The notes: generated by a model not told the origin, from the sequence alone. Shown: positions 7,031 through 15,124, counted from the first letter of the stretch. The stretch: DNA of 30,255 nt from an uncultured Nocardioides sp. (GCF_946885725.1 NZ_CAMPGZ010000018.1:1-30255), one strand, 5' to 3'. Numbers and translations: made by a program.

Positions 7031-9262
7031 ATGGAGCAGGGCCGGGTGGGGCGGCTTGGCGTCGGCGGCGCAGCGGTGGGGGCGGTCGTCCTCGCCGTCG
7101 TCGCGTTCGGCGCCCTCCGAGCCGTGCACGCGGTCGACGACCGCGTCGACGCGCAGTACGCCGCCTACGCCCGCCTCAGCGGCAGCCTCGACGGGCTCGA
7201 CCGACGACCGAGCACTGCGGCGGCCTCGGCGACGAGCCGGGCGGTGCAGAAGCTGGTCGACTCCGGCATCTCCCCCGGCGACGGCGACGCGCTCGAGAAG
7301 CGGCTCGCCCTCTGGATCGCCGACACCTCCGACCCGGTGGCGCTCGCGGCCCTGGAGGCGCAGACCGACGCCGTCGGCGAGGACCTCACCCGGCGCCAGG
7401 CCAGCACCGACCTCTACGCCCTGGGCGCCAGCGGCGGCCTGCTCGCGCTGCTCGCTCTCGGCGGCCTGCTCGCGCTGCGCCGGATCTCCGGCCGGCACCG
7501 CGACCTGGCCCGCGAGCTCGACAGTCGTGAGCGCGTCGGCGCCGACGTCCGGCGGATGTCGGCCCTCGTCGAGTCCAGCCCCGACCTCGTCGCCGTCCTC
7601 GACCACGACTCGACGCTGAGCTACGTCAGCCCGTCCGCGGTCTCGATCCTGGGTCTGCTCCCCGAGCACCTCGTCGGGCGCCGCCTGGTCGACCTGCTGT
7701 CGGCCTCCGACGCCGCCACGATCGCGCGCCACCTGGTCACCTCCCGCGGCGGCGACCACGACGTGACGCTGCGGATGGACGCCGGCGAGGGCCGGCCGCA
7801 GGTGCTGGCCGGCACGCTCGCCGACCGGAGCGACGACCCCTCCATCGAGGGCTGGGTGCTGACCGTCCGCGACGTCACCGAGCGGCACGGCCAGGAGGAC
7901 CAGGCCGACCAGCACACCCTGCGCGACCCCCTCACCGGGCTGGCCAACCGGCAGCTGTTCCGCGACCGGCTCGAGCACGCCACCGAGCGGCTCGCCGTAC
8001 GCCGGGAGCCGCTGGCCGTGCTGATGTGCGACATCGACGACTTCAAGCACATCAACGAGAGCCGCGGTCACGCGGTCGGCGACCAGGTGCTCACCGAGTT
8101 CGGCACCCGGCTCCGGGCCGAGCTGGGGCCCGCCGACACGGTCGCGCGGATCAGCGGCGACGAGTTCGCGGTGCTGCTCGAGGGTCGCGACGCCGATGGC
8201 GCCGAGGCGATGGCGCGCCGGATCCTGAGCCGGCTGCACGAGCCGTTCCGCGTCGAGGACAGCGCGGTCTCGGCCCACGCCAGCATCGGCATCGCCGTCG
8301 CCACCGACCCCGACCTGAGCAGCGCCGAGCTGCTGCGCAACGCCGACGTGGCGATGGCCTGGGCGAAGGACCGCGGCAAGGCGACGTACGCGCATTACGA
8401 GCCCGGCCTGCACGCGCTCGCCCTCGAGCGGCTGGCGATCCGCGGCGAGCTGCAGCAGGCCATCGCCGACGAGCAGTTCGTGCTGCACTTCCAGCCCACC
8501 GTCGACCTGCGCACCGAGACGATCACCGGCTTCGAGGCGCTGGTCCGCTGGCAGCACCCGACCCGCGGGCTGCTCGCGCCCCAGTCGTTCATCTCGATCG
8601 CCGAGCAGAGCGGGCTGATCGTCGAGCTCGGCCACTGGGTGCTGCGGGAGGCGTGCTTCGCCGCCGTCGGCCTGCAGTCCCCGCTGCACCAGCCGACGAT
8701 GTCGGTCAACGTCGCGGCACAGCAGATCGTCCAGGCCGACTTCGTCGACTGGGTCGTCGCCGCGCTGGACGACTCCGGGCTGGCCCCGCGCCACCTCGTC
8801 CTGGAGATCACCGAGTCGGTGCTGCTCGACGACATGGCCGGTGCCGTCGAGCGGCTCGCCGCGCTGCGCGACCTCGGCGTGCACGTGGCGATCGACGACT
8901 TCGGCACCGGCTACAGCTCGCTGGCCTACCTCTCCCGGCTGCCCGTCGACATCCTCAAGGTCGACAAGACGTTCGTGGACAACGTCTGCGACGGCCGCGA
9001 GGGCGCGTCGGTGACCGAGGCGATCATCGCGATGAGCCGCACCATGCAGCTCACCACCGTCGCCGAGGGCGTCGAGCTCCCCGAGCAGGCGGCCTGGCTC
9101 AAGGAGGCCTCCTGCACGATGGGCCAGGGCTACCTCTGGTCCCGTCCGGTCGACCTGGCCCGCGCCCACCACCTCATGCGGGCGGGCGTGCCGCGCCAGC
9201 GGGCGCGTGCCGAGGCCCGGCCGCGGCACGCCGCGCCGTGGGCGGACGACTCCCTGGGCTGA
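7031..9262 (+). CDS. Membrane-anchored PAS-GGDEF-EAL cyclic-di-GMP protein
   Basis: 743 aa from the ATG at 7031, preceded by AGGGG at 7021. Two membrane helices (about 9-32 and 128-150) bracket an extracytoplasmic region of about 95 residues with no recognised fold. Then come a PAS domain (about 176-285), a GGDEF domain and an EAL domain. The cyclase signature is SGDEF (375-379), a permitted variant of GGDEF. The allosteric I-site position upstream reads GPAD instead of RxxD, so product inhibition is probably lost. The phosphodiesterase half looks complete: EALVRW (502-507), DDFGTGYSS (622-630), the following KVDKTFV, AEGVE and QGYLWSRP. It may thus make or degrade c-di-GMP; the intact EAL suggests degradation. 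It stands alone. Its stop lies in a 13-bp tandem repeat. Confidence 0.93.
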   Translation: MEQGRVGRLGVGGAAVGAVVLAVVAFGALRAVHAVDDRVDAQYAAYARLSGSLDGLDRRPSTAAASATSRAVQKLVDSGISPGDGDALEKRLALWIADTSDPVALAALEAQTDAVGEDLTRRQASTDLYALGASGGLLALLALGGLLALRRISGRHRDLARELDSRERVGADVRRMSALVESSPDLVAVLDHDSTLSYVSPSAVSILGLLPEHLVGRRLVDLLSASDAATIARHLVTSRGGDHDVTLRMDAGEGRPQVLAGTLADRSDDPSIEGWVLTVRDVTERHGQEDQADQHTLRDPLTGLANRQLFRDRLEHATERLAVRREPLAVLMCDIDDFKHINESRGHAVGDQVLTEFGTRLRAELGPADTVARISGDEFAVLLEGRDADGAEAMARRILSRLHEPFRVEDSAVSAHASIGIAVATDPDLSSAELLRNADVAMAWAKDRGKATYAHYEPGLHALALERLAIRGELQQAIADEQFVLHFQPTVDLRTETITGFEALVRWQHPTRGLLAPQSFISIAEQSGLIVELGHWVLREACFAAVGLQSPLHQPTMSVNVAAQQIVQADFVDWVVAALDDSGLAPRHLVLEITESVLLDDMAGAVERLAALRDLGVHVAIDDFGTGYSSLAYLSRLPVDILKVDKTFVDNVCDGREGASVTEAIIAMSRTMQLTTVAEGVELPEQAAWLKEASCTMGQGYLWSRPVDLARAHHLMRAGVPRQRARAEARPRHAAPWADDSLG

Positions 9263-9286
9263 CTCCCTGGGCTGACTCCCTGGGCT
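9248..9286 (+). repeat. Three tandem 13-bp repeats with stops in all three forward frames
   Basis: The unit GACTCCCTGGGCT occurs three times in a row (9248-9260, 9261-9273, 9274-9286), followed by GAC. Each junction creates a TGA (9260, 9273, 9286), and because 13 is not a multiple of three these fall in three different frames. The first TGA ends the GGDEF-EAL gene. The array fills most of the gap to the convergent prpE stop. Each unit holds a weak CCC-T-GGG palindrome. Confidence 0.9.
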
Positions 9287-9291
9287 GACGC

Positions 9292-11196
9292 TCACTCCCG
9301 GCGCAGCGCCGGCTTGATCGTGTCGAGGACGCCCGGGTCCTCGATCGTCGAGGGCACGGCCGGGTCGGAGCCGTCGGCGATCTCCCGCATCGTCTTCCGG
9401 AGTATCTTCCCGGACCGCGTCTTGGGCAGGCCGCTCACGACCGTGACGTCCTTGAACGCCGCCACCGCGCCGATCTCGTCGCGCACCCGTCGGATCAGCT
9501 CCTTCGCGACGGCGTCGACGGACTCCTGGTCGTCGGCGACGCCGGCCTTGAGCACCACGAAGCCGCGCGGCAGCTGTCCCTTGAGCGGGTCGGCGACGCC
9601 GATGACCGCGCACTCCGCCACGGCCGGGTGGGAGGCGATCACCGCCTCCATCGACCCGGTGCTCAGCCGGTGGCCGGCGACGTTGATGACGTCGTCGGTG
9701 CGGCCCATCACGAACAGGTAGCCGTCCTCGTCGACGTAGCCGCCGTCGCCGGACAGGTAGTAGCCGTCGTACGCCGAGAGGTACGACGCGACGTACCGCT
9801 CGTCGTCTCCCCACAGCGTGGGCAGCGTCCCGGGTGGCAGCGGCAGCTTGATGCAGATCGCGCCGTCGGTGCCGGCGGAGACGGGCTCGCCGCGCTCGTC
9901 GAGGACCTCCACCGCGTAACCCGGCACCGGCACGCTCGGTGAGCCCGGTTTGATCTGCATCGGGTCGAGGCCGCGCAGGTTGGCCGCGATCGGCCAGCCG
10001 GTCTCGGTCTGCCACCAGTTGTCGACCACGGGCACGCCGAGCACGTCGGTCGCCCACTCCCAGGTGTCCGGGTCGAGCCGCTCCCCCGCCAGGAACAGCG
10101 TGCGCAGGTGTGAGACGTCGTGGTCGGTGAGGAGGGCCGCCTTGGGGTCCTCCTTCTTGATCGCGCGAACGGCGGTGGGCGCGGTGAACAGCGCCTCGAC
10201 ACCGTGCTCGGCGATCACCCGCCAGAACGCGCCGGCGTCCGGCGTACCGACGGGCTTGCCTTCGTAGAGCACGGTCGTCGCGCCGCAGATCAGCGGGGAG
10301 TAGACGATGTAGGAGTGGCCGACGACCCAGCCCACGTCGGAGGCCGCCCACCACACCTGGCCGGCGTGCACGTCGTAGACGTTGGGCAGCGACCAGGCCA
10401 TCGCGACCGCGTGGCCGCCGTTGTCGCGGACGATGCCCTTGGGCCGGCCGGTCGTGCCGGACGTGTAGAGCACGTAGAGCGGGTCGGTCGCCTTCACCTC
10501 GACGCACTCGGCCGGCGAGGTGAGGCCGGCCTTCATCACGAGGTTCCAGTCGTAGTCGCGGCCCTCGTCGAGCGTCGCCTCGGCCTCCGGCCGCTGCTTG
10601 ACCACGACGGCTTTGGGCTTGTGCTCGGCGAGCTCGAGCGCGCGGTCGACCATCGGCTTGTACTCCACGACCCGGCTGGGCTCGATGCCGCACGACGCGG
10701 TCACCAGCACCTTGGGCTTGGCGTCGTCGATGCGGATCGCCAGCTCGTGGGCCGCGAAGCCGCCGAAGACCACCGAGTGCACGGCGCCGATGCGGGCGCA
10801 GGCCAGCATCGCGACCACGGCCTCCGGGATCATCGGCATGTAGATGACGACGCGGTCGCCCTTCTCGACGCCGAAGCCGCGCAGCGCGCCGGCGAAGGTC
10901 GCGACCTTCTCGACCAGGTCCGCGTAGGTGAAGGTCTGCTTGGTGCCGGTCACCGGGCTGTCGTAGATCAGCGCGGCCCGGTCGCCGTGCCCGGCCACCA
11001 CGTGGCGGTCGAGCGCGTTGTAGCAGGTGTTGAGGGTGCCGTCGGGATACCAGCGGTAGAACGGCGGCCGGTCGGAGTCGAGCACACGGGTGGGCTTGTG
11101 GATCCAGTCCACCAGCCCGGCCTGCTCGCCCCAGAAGCTCTCGGGGTCCTCGATGCTGCGCCGGTAGGTCTCCGCGTAGGTGCCGTGGTGAGCCAT
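9292..11196 (-). CDS. prpE: Propionyl-CoA synthetase
   Basis: 634 aa, an acyl-CoA synthetase of the ANL superfamily. The ATP-grasping loop YTSGTTGRPKG is at 244-254, the adenylate motif WWQTETGWPI lies in the middle, the hinge region is GRTDDVINVAGHRLSTG, and the C-terminal catalytic lysine is K597 in KTRSGKILR, the site usually controlled by acetylation. The segment VLVTASCGIEPSRVVEYKP (164-182) is characteristic of propionyl-CoA synthetases (PrpE/ACSS3) rather than acetyl-CoA synthetase. It activates propionate (probably also acetate) to the CoA thioester with release of AMP and pyrophosphate. No methylcitrate or methylmalonyl genes are adjacent. It looks leaderless. Confidence 0.88.
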   Translation of the reverse strand: MAHHGTYAETYRRSIEDPESFWGEQAGLVDWIHKPTRVLDSDRPPFYRWYPDGTLNTCYNALDRHVVAGHGDRAALIYDSPVTGTKQTFTYADLVEKVATFAGALRGFGVEKGDRVVIYMPMIPEAVVAMLACARIGAVHSVVFGGFAAHELAIRIDDAKPKVLVTASCGIEPSRVVEYKPMVDRALELAEHKPKAVVVKQRPEAEATLDEGRDYDWNLVMKAGLTSPAECVEVKATDPLYVLYTSGTTGRPKGIVRDNGGHAVAMAWSLPNVYDVHAGQVWWAASDVGWVVGHSYIVYSPLICGATTVLYEGKPVGTPDAGAFWRVIAEHGVEALFTAPTAVRAIKKEDPKAALLTDHDVSHLRTLFLAGERLDPDTWEWATDVLGVPVVDNWWQTETGWPIAANLRGLDPMQIKPGSPSVPVPGYAVEVLDERGEPVSAGTDGAICIKLPLPPGTLPTLWGDDERYVASYLSAYDGYYLSGDGGYVDEDGYLFVMGRTDDVINVAGHRLSTGSMEAVIASHPAVAECAVIGVADPLKGQLPRGFVVLKAGVADDQESVDAVAKELIRRVRDEIGAVAAFKDVTVVSGLPKTRSGKILRKTMREIADGSDPAVPSTIEDPGVLDTIKPALRRE

Positions 11197-11203
11197 GCCG
11201 CCG

Positions 11204-11209
11204 ACCCTA
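11204..11209 (-). promoter_or_regulatory. -10 element of prpE, leaderless
   Basis: TAGGGT on the minus strand lies 7 bases before the prpE ATG (11196) and there is no SD between. A weak -35-like CTGACT lies at 11228-11233 with an 18-base spacer. Confidence 0.5.
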
Positions 11210-11257
11210 GCCCCGGACCGGCCACCTAGTCAGCGCCCGGAACTGGTGGTGGAACGG

Positions 11258-12709
11258 TCAGCGCAGGCCGTTGGCGGCGGTGCGCGCCGGCTTGCGCCCG
11301 GAGCGGAGCCAGGTGTCGAAGAACCGGTCGAGCTGCTTGCCCGAGACCTCCTCGGCGAGTCGTTCGAACTGGCTGACACGCCCGTTGCCGTCGCCCCGCC
11401 GTTCCACCCAGGTGCGCAGCAGCCGGTCGAACGCCCTGCCCCCGATGCGCGTGCGCAGCGCCTGCACGGCCATCGCGCCGCGCTCGTAGACCGGGAACGA
11501 GAACAGCTGGTGCTTGCCGGGGTCGGTGAGGTTCTTCCGCCAGAGCGGGTCGTCGGCGTCGTACCCGGAGTAGCGCGCCAGCAGCTTCTGCTGCGCCGGC
11601 TTGCCCCCGTGGGTCTCGGCGTAGCGCCACTCGAACCAGGACGCGAAGCCCTCGTTGAGCCAGATGTCGCGCCATCGGCCGACCGACACGTGGTCGCCGA
11701 ACCACTGGTGGGCGAGCTCGTGCACGACGGTGGTGCGGCCGTAGCTGCCGTTGCCGAGGAAGGGGTACGTCGGACGGCCCTGGTTCTCGAGCGCGAACCC
11801 GGCGAAGAGCGAGGTCGTGACGCCGCCGGTCGAGCTGAACGGGTACGGCCCGAGCTGCGTCTCCAGCCATCGCACGATGCCCGGGGAGCGGCGCATGAGG
11901 CGCATCGCGTCGGCCCGGTTGCCCGGCGCGAGACCCATCGACACCGCGTTGAAGTACGGCAGCCCGCGCGCGACACCGCTCTCGGTCTGGAACCGGCCGG
12001 CTGCGAAGAACGCGAGGTAGGTCGCCATGGGGTCCGGCACGTGCCAGCGCCAGGTGTCCCAGCCGTCCGCCGAGGTCGTGCCGGCGTGGTCGCCGTTGCT
12101 GACCGCCTGCTGCCCGGCCGGCACCGTGACCGCGATGTCGAACGTGGCCTTGTCGGTCGGGTGGTCGTTGGACGGGAACCACCACGCGGCTATGTGCGGC
12201 TCGTTGGTCGCCATCACCTCGTTGTCGCTGCGGATCCAGGGGTTGGTCCCGCCGCGGAAGACCTCGTCGGGCTTCCCGCCGTAGGTCACCGTGGTGCGGA
12301 ACGTCGCGCCACGCGCGATCGGCGACGCGGGCACGACGGTGAGCTCGCCCCGGGTCTGGGAGAACCGCGCCAGCCGGCCGTCGACCGTGACGCCGCTGAC
12401 CTGCAGCACCAGGTCGAGGTTGAACCGCGAGAGGTCCTGCGTGGCCCGGCTGGTGATGGTCGTGGTGCCGTCCAGCCGGCCCGACGCGAGGGCGTAGCGC
12501 ACGCCGACGTCGTAGTGCTGCACGTCGTGGCCGCCGTTGCCCGCGCGGGCGAAGTAGGGGTCCCCGGCGCCCGGCGCTCCCGGCGTGAACCGGGGCTCGG
12601 CGGCACCGGCGCCGCCACTCGTGACGACCGGCACGGCGACCAGGACGGCGAGCAGCGCGGCGACCGCGGCGAGCGCGGTCAGCCGGCGGCCGCGGGCGGC
12701 GAGAGACAC
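11258..12709 (-). CDS. Secreted M1-family zinc metallopeptidase
   Basis: 483 aa with a GTG start at 12709; GGAGG lies 4 bases upstream. A signal peptide is visible (Arg-rich n-region, hydrophobic core about 10-30, AGAA near 34-37). The M1 N-terminal beta domain is followed by the catalytic thermolysin-like domain: zinc motif HELAHQWFGDH (H330, E331, H334) and the third ligand E353 in NEGFASW. The exopeptidase motif reads GFALEN (304-309) instead of GAMEN, a mild variant that keeps Glu and Asn. Y(E)RGA lies near the C-terminal third and may supply the catalytic tyrosine. The large C-terminal helical domain of full-length aminopeptidase N is missing, as in the short secreted actinobacterial forms. 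It probably removes N-terminal residues from extracellular peptides. Confidence 0.9.
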   Translation of the reverse strand: MSLAARGRRLTALAAVAALLAVLVAVPVVTSGGAGAAEPRFTPGAPGAGDPYFARAGNGGHDVQHYDVGVRYALASGRLDGTTTITSRATQDLSRFNLDLVLQVSGVTVDGRLARFSQTRGELTVVPASPIARGATFRTTVTYGGKPDEVFRGGTNPWIRSDNEVMATNEPHIAAWWFPSNDHPTDKATFDIAVTVPAGQQAVSNGDHAGTTSADGWDTWRWHVPDPMATYLAFFAAGRFQTESGVARGLPYFNAVSMGLAPGNRADAMRLMRRSPGIVRWLETQLGPYPFSSTGGVTTSLFAGFALENQGRPTYPFLGNGSYGRTTVVHELAHQWFGDHVSVGRWRDIWLNEGFASWFEWRYAETHGGKPAQQKLLARYSGYDADDPLWRKNLTDPGKHQLFSFPVYERGAMAVQALRTRIGGRAFDRLLRTWVERRGDGNGRVSQFERLAEEVSGKQLDRFFDTWLRSGRKPARTAANGLR

Positions 12710-12736
12710 GGAACCTCCGAGTGTGCGACTCGCACC

Positions 12737-12742
12737 AGCCTA
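12737..12742 (-). promoter_or_regulatory. -10 element of the M1 peptidase gene with adjacent palindrome
   Basis: TAGGCT on the minus strand would start transcription near 12730 and give a leader of about 20 nt holding the GGAGG SD (12714-12718). The 11-base palindrome TGCGACTCGCA lies at the predicted start point and could be an operator. Confidence 0.35.
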
Positions 12743-12858
12743 GGGCCCGGCGCCGACGTGCGCGGACGCTCGGGAACAAATCAGTTGCGCGCGAGGGCGA
12801 CGTACCTCACCCTGGTGCCCACGTGACCGGTGGGCCGCCGTACGGCGTCGGCCCGGAT

Positions 12859-12918
12859 GAGAGGAGGGGAGCATGCGCGTCCTTGTCGTTCGCATGTCCG
12901 CGAACCCCTCTTCCTCTC
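12859..12918 (+). promoter_or_regulatory. Two-stem leader structure upstream of the RIO kinase gene
   Basis: The outer stem pairs GAGAGG (12859-12864) with CCTCTC (12913-12918) and GGGG (12866-12869) with CCCC (12905-12908). The inner stem pairs CATGCG (12872-12877) with CGCATG (12891-12896). The outer 5' arm is the SD of the small ORF at 12873, and the inner stem covers that ORF's ATG. When the structure is closed, the AGGAG (12924-12928) before the kinase start remains free. This suggests a regulatory leader; no known riboswitch class is recognised. Confidence 0.4.
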
Positions 12919-12971
12919 ACTCCAGGAGCCACCACCGCGATGTCCTCGCGTCACACCTCACGCGCGTCTGA
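12873..12971 (+). CDS. 32-aa upstream ORF overlapping the RIO kinase start
   Basis: The ATG at 12873 has a very strong SD, GAGGAGGGG, 3 bases upstream. The predicted peptide begins MRVLVVRMSANPSSSHS, is rich in Ser and His, and ends 32 bases inside the kinase gene in another frame. It contains the kinase SD within its codons, so translating it would disturb or couple kinase initiation. I recognise no family. It may be a leader peptide or chance; the SD quality and the hairpin around it argue for a role. Confidence 0.4.
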   Translation: MRVLVVRMSANPSSSHSRSHHRDVLASHLTRV

Positions 12972-13905
12972 GCGCGTTCTCGCCGAGCTCACCGGCACCC
13001 GTGAGCAACGACCCGTCGACCTGCCCTGGGACGACCTGGCACCGGTCGACACCACCGATCCGTCCGACATCTCCGACCTCGACGACCGGTTCGTCTTCGA
13101 CTTCAAGGCGTACGACGACCCGGGCGACGACCAGCGCTGGTCCACGTGGCACAGCGTCGAGCCGCTGTGCCGTGGGCCCGAGCCACGCCCCGACTGGGTG
13201 GTCACGTCGCAGGCGGCGGTCGACACCGAGCTCGGCGTGCTGAAGACCGGCAAGGAGGCCGACGTCTTCCTCCTCGAGCGCGCCGTCCCCGACGATCCGT
13301 CGCAGGCGGTCGTGATGGCCGCGAAGCGCTACCGCGACGAGGAGCACCGGTCCTTCCACCGCAGCAGCACCTACACCGAGGGCCGGCGCACCCGGAACTC
13401 CCGCGACGCCCGCGCGATGGCCAAGCGCAGCGCGCACGGCCGCGCCGTCGCCGCCGGGCAGTGGGCGTGGGCCGAGTGGGAGGCGCTCAAGCGGTTCTGG
13501 GAGGCGGGCGTGCCGGTCCCCTACCCGGTGCAGATCGACGGGACCGAGATCCTCATGGAGTTCGTTCACGTCGACGGCGTGGCCGCGCCGCGGCTCGCGC
13601 AGACCCGGCCCGATCGGGAGCTGCTGCGGTCGTACTTCGACCAGCTGCGCGACGCGATGGCCGCGCTCGCCCGGCACGGCGTGGCTCATGGGGACCTCTC
13701 GCCGTACAACATCCTGGCGGCGGGCGAACGCCTCGTGGTGATCGACCTCCCCCAGGCGGTCGACATCGTCGCGAACCCCCAGGGCATGGACTTCCTGATG
13801 CGCGACTGCGCCAACGTCTGCGCCTGGTTCCGTGCCCGCGGGCTCGACCCCGAGGTCGCCGACGAGCACGCGTTGTACGGCGAGCTGCTGGCGTCGGCGT
13901 TCTAG
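12940..13905 (+). CDS. RIO-type serine protein kinase
   Basis: 321 aa from the ATG at 12940; AGGAG lies 11 bases upstream, a long spacing. The frame is open further upstream but without family sequence. The first 90 residues are an acidic, mostly polar extension. The RIO kinase core then shows the flexible nucleotide loop KTGKEADVF (102-110), the ATP-binding lysine at K129 in AAKRYR, the catalytic loop HGDLSPYNIL with D252 and N257, and the metal-binding aspartate D269 in IDLPQAVD. All catalytic residues are present. In archaea and eukaryotes RIO proteins act in small-subunit ribosome maturation; bacterial members are less understood. No obvious partner gene is adjacent. Confidence 0.9.
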   Translation: MSSRHTSRASERVLAELTGTREQRPVDLPWDDLAPVDTTDPSDISDLDDRFVFDFKAYDDPGDDQRWSTWHSVEPLCRGPEPRPDWVVTSQAAVDTELGVLKTGKEADVFLLERAVPDDPSQAVVMAAKRYRDEEHRSFHRSSTYTEGRRTRNSRDARAMAKRSAHGRAVAAGQWAWAEWEALKRFWEAGVPVPYPVQIDGTEILMEFVHVDGVAAPRLAQTRPDRELLRSYFDQLRDAMAALARHGVAHGDLSPYNILAAGERLVVIDLPQAVDIVANPQGMDFLMRDCANVCAWFRARGLDPEVADEHALYGELLASAF

Positions 13906-13937
13906 ACACGGTACGGCGGGGTCCGGCCGGCCGGGCC

Positions 13938-13943
13938 TACGCT
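13938..13943 (+). promoter_or_regulatory. -10 element of the MaoC-type gene, leaderless
   Basis: TACGCT is followed by 6 bases and the ATG at 13950. There is no SD. I see no convincing -35. Confidence 0.4.
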
Positions 13944-13949
13944 CCGGCC

Positions 13950-14363
13950 ATGAGCTGGACCCCGCCACGTGTCGGGGACACCGCCGAGATGTCCCGCACG
14001 ATCACCGCCGACGACATCGCCCTGTTCAGCCGGATCAGCGGCGACTACAACCCGCTCCACTACGACGAGGAGGCGGCGCGGCGGTCCCGCTTCGGCGAGA
14101 TCGTCGTGCAGGGCGGGATCACCAGCGCGATCCTCAACGCCGTCGTGGCGGAGAAGCTGCCGGGGCCGGGCACGGTGTTCCTCAACGTGAACTGGGACTT
14201 CCGGGCACCGGGCCGGCCGGGCGACACGATCACCGGCCGGGTCGAGGTCCTCGAGGCACGCGAGGACAAGCCGATCACCGAGCTGCGCACGACCGTGCAC
14301 CGCGGCGACGGCACGCTGCTGCTCGAGGGGACGGCGGTCTGCTACACGATGGACCTCGACTGA
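13950..14363 (+). CDS. MaoC-like (R)-hydratase domain protein
   Basis: 137 aa, a single hot-dog fold of the size of (R)-specific enoyl-CoA hydratases. The hydratase-2 motif is intact: SGDYNPLHYDEEAA (30-43) supplies D32, N34 and H37, the acid/base pair that adds water across a 2-enoyl thioester. A glycine-rich turn VVQGGITSAILN follows. It may hydrate enoyl-CoA or enoyl-ACP intermediates in fatty acid breakdown or synthesis; there are no adjacent lipid genes to narrow this. It appears to have its own leaderless promoter. Its stop converges with the methyltransferase gene, 12 bases away. Confidence 0.88.
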   Translation: MSWTPPRVGDTAEMSRTITADDIALFSRISGDYNPLHYDEEAARRSRFGEIVVQGGITSAILNAVVAEKLPGPGTVFLNVNWDFRAPGRPGDTITGRVEVLEAREDKPITELRTTVHRGDGTLLLEGTAVCYTMDLD

Positions 14364-14375
14364 CGTCCCGTCTGC

Positions 14376-15038
14376 TCACCGGCGGCGGGCGTGCAGCGTG
14401 GCGTCCTCGATCTCCATCGTCCGGCCGTCCCGAGTGGCCGTGCGGGACCGCTGCTCGGCGACCAGCACCTCGAAGTCGTCCGGCAACGCCGGCAGCAGGT
14501 CCTCGGCGACCCACATGGCGCGCCGGTGGCCCTCGCTCATCGTCCCGACGAACTCCTCGGTGGGCGCGTGCCCGACGACCAGCAGGTGCCCGCCTGGCGC
14601 GACCGCCTCCGCGAGGCGCCGCGCCACCGCAGCCATCCCGGCTTCCGGTGGGTGCAGGAAGTGCGTGGTGACCAGGTCGAACTCCCGGCCCTTCGCGGCG
14701 AACGCCCGGGCGTCCACCTGCCACCAGTCGCATCGGTCGGCAACGCCGGCCTCCGCGGCGTGGCCGGCCGCGCGAGCGAGGCCCTTGGCGGAGAAGTCGG
14801 CTCCGGTCACCGTCCAGCCCTGCTGGGCGAGCCAGATGACGTCGCCGCCCTCGCCGCAGCCGACGTCCAGGGCGGTCCCTGGCGTCAGCCCGGACACCTC
14901 GGCGACGAGCTGCGGATTGGGCCGCCCGCTCCAGACGGTCTCGGGTCCCGAGTAGCGCTCGTCCCAGGCGTGCGGCTCGAACATGTCCGTGTGCTCGCCC
15001 TCGGCCTGTCCGTGCCGGTGCTCGTGTGTCTCGCTCAT
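14376..15038 (-). CDS. Class I SAM-dependent methyltransferase
   Basis: 220 aa. A His/Glu-rich N-terminus (about residues 4-23) precedes WDERYSG, then motif I LDVGCGEGGD (57-66) for S-adenosylmethionine and acidic D81 after the second strand (VTGADFS). The fold is the Rossmann-like class I methyltransferase, closest in feel to the TehB/thiopurine group of small-molecule methyltransferases, but the substrate is not identifiable. The His-rich tail could bind metal. The gene is divergent from the LOG-family gene across 86 bases containing a palindrome, so the two may share control. Confidence 0.88.
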   Translation of the reverse strand: MSETHEHRHGQAEGEHTDMFEPHAWDERYSGPETVWSGRPNPQLVAEVSGLTPGTALDVGCGEGGDVIWLAQQGWTVTGADFSAKGLARAAGHAAEAGVADRCDWWQVDARAFAAKGREFDLVTTHFLHPPEAGMAAVARRLAEAVAPGGHLLVVGHAPTEEFVGTMSEGHRRAMWVAEDLLPALPDDFEVLVAEQRSRTATRDGRTMEIEDATLHARRR

Positions 15039-15044
15039 GGGACA

Positions 15045-15074
15045 AGCGTGCGGTCAATGCCCACGCGGTGACAA
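15045..15074 (-). promoter_or_regulatory. Predicted methyltransferase promoter, leaderless
   Basis: On the minus strand TTGTCA (15069-15074), an 18-base spacer and CACGCT (15045-15050) are followed by 6 bases and the ATG at 15038. No SD is present. Confidence 0.4.
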
Positions 15075-15079
15075 ACTCA

Positions 15080-15096
15080 GTTGCCGGTTCGGCAAC
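15080..15096. promoter_or_regulatory. Palindrome in the divergent methyltransferase/LOG promoter region
   Basis: GTTGCCG-GTT-CGGCAAC has perfect 7-base arms. It sits between the two predicted divergent promoters and covers the -35 region of the LOG-family gene, which suits a shared operator. No regulator gene is adjacent. Confidence 0.5.
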
Positions 15097-15111
15097 GCCT
15101 GATCCTGCCCA

Positions 15112-15117
15112 TAGGCT
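15112..15117 (+). promoter_or_regulatory. -10 element of the LOG-family gene, leaderless
   Basis: TAGGCT is followed by 7 bases and GTG at 15125. There is no SD. This placement is the main reason for choosing that GTG as the start. Confidence 0.5.
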
Positions 15118-15124
15118 GACGGTC

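Noticed and set aside
6398..10693. A very long open frame on the minus strand (over 1400 codons)
   Set aside because: It is antisense to the GGDEF-EAL gene and out of frame with prpE. High GC makes such shadow frames common; its composition is Arg/Gly/Ala repeats with no domain, while the genes it overlaps have full motif sets.
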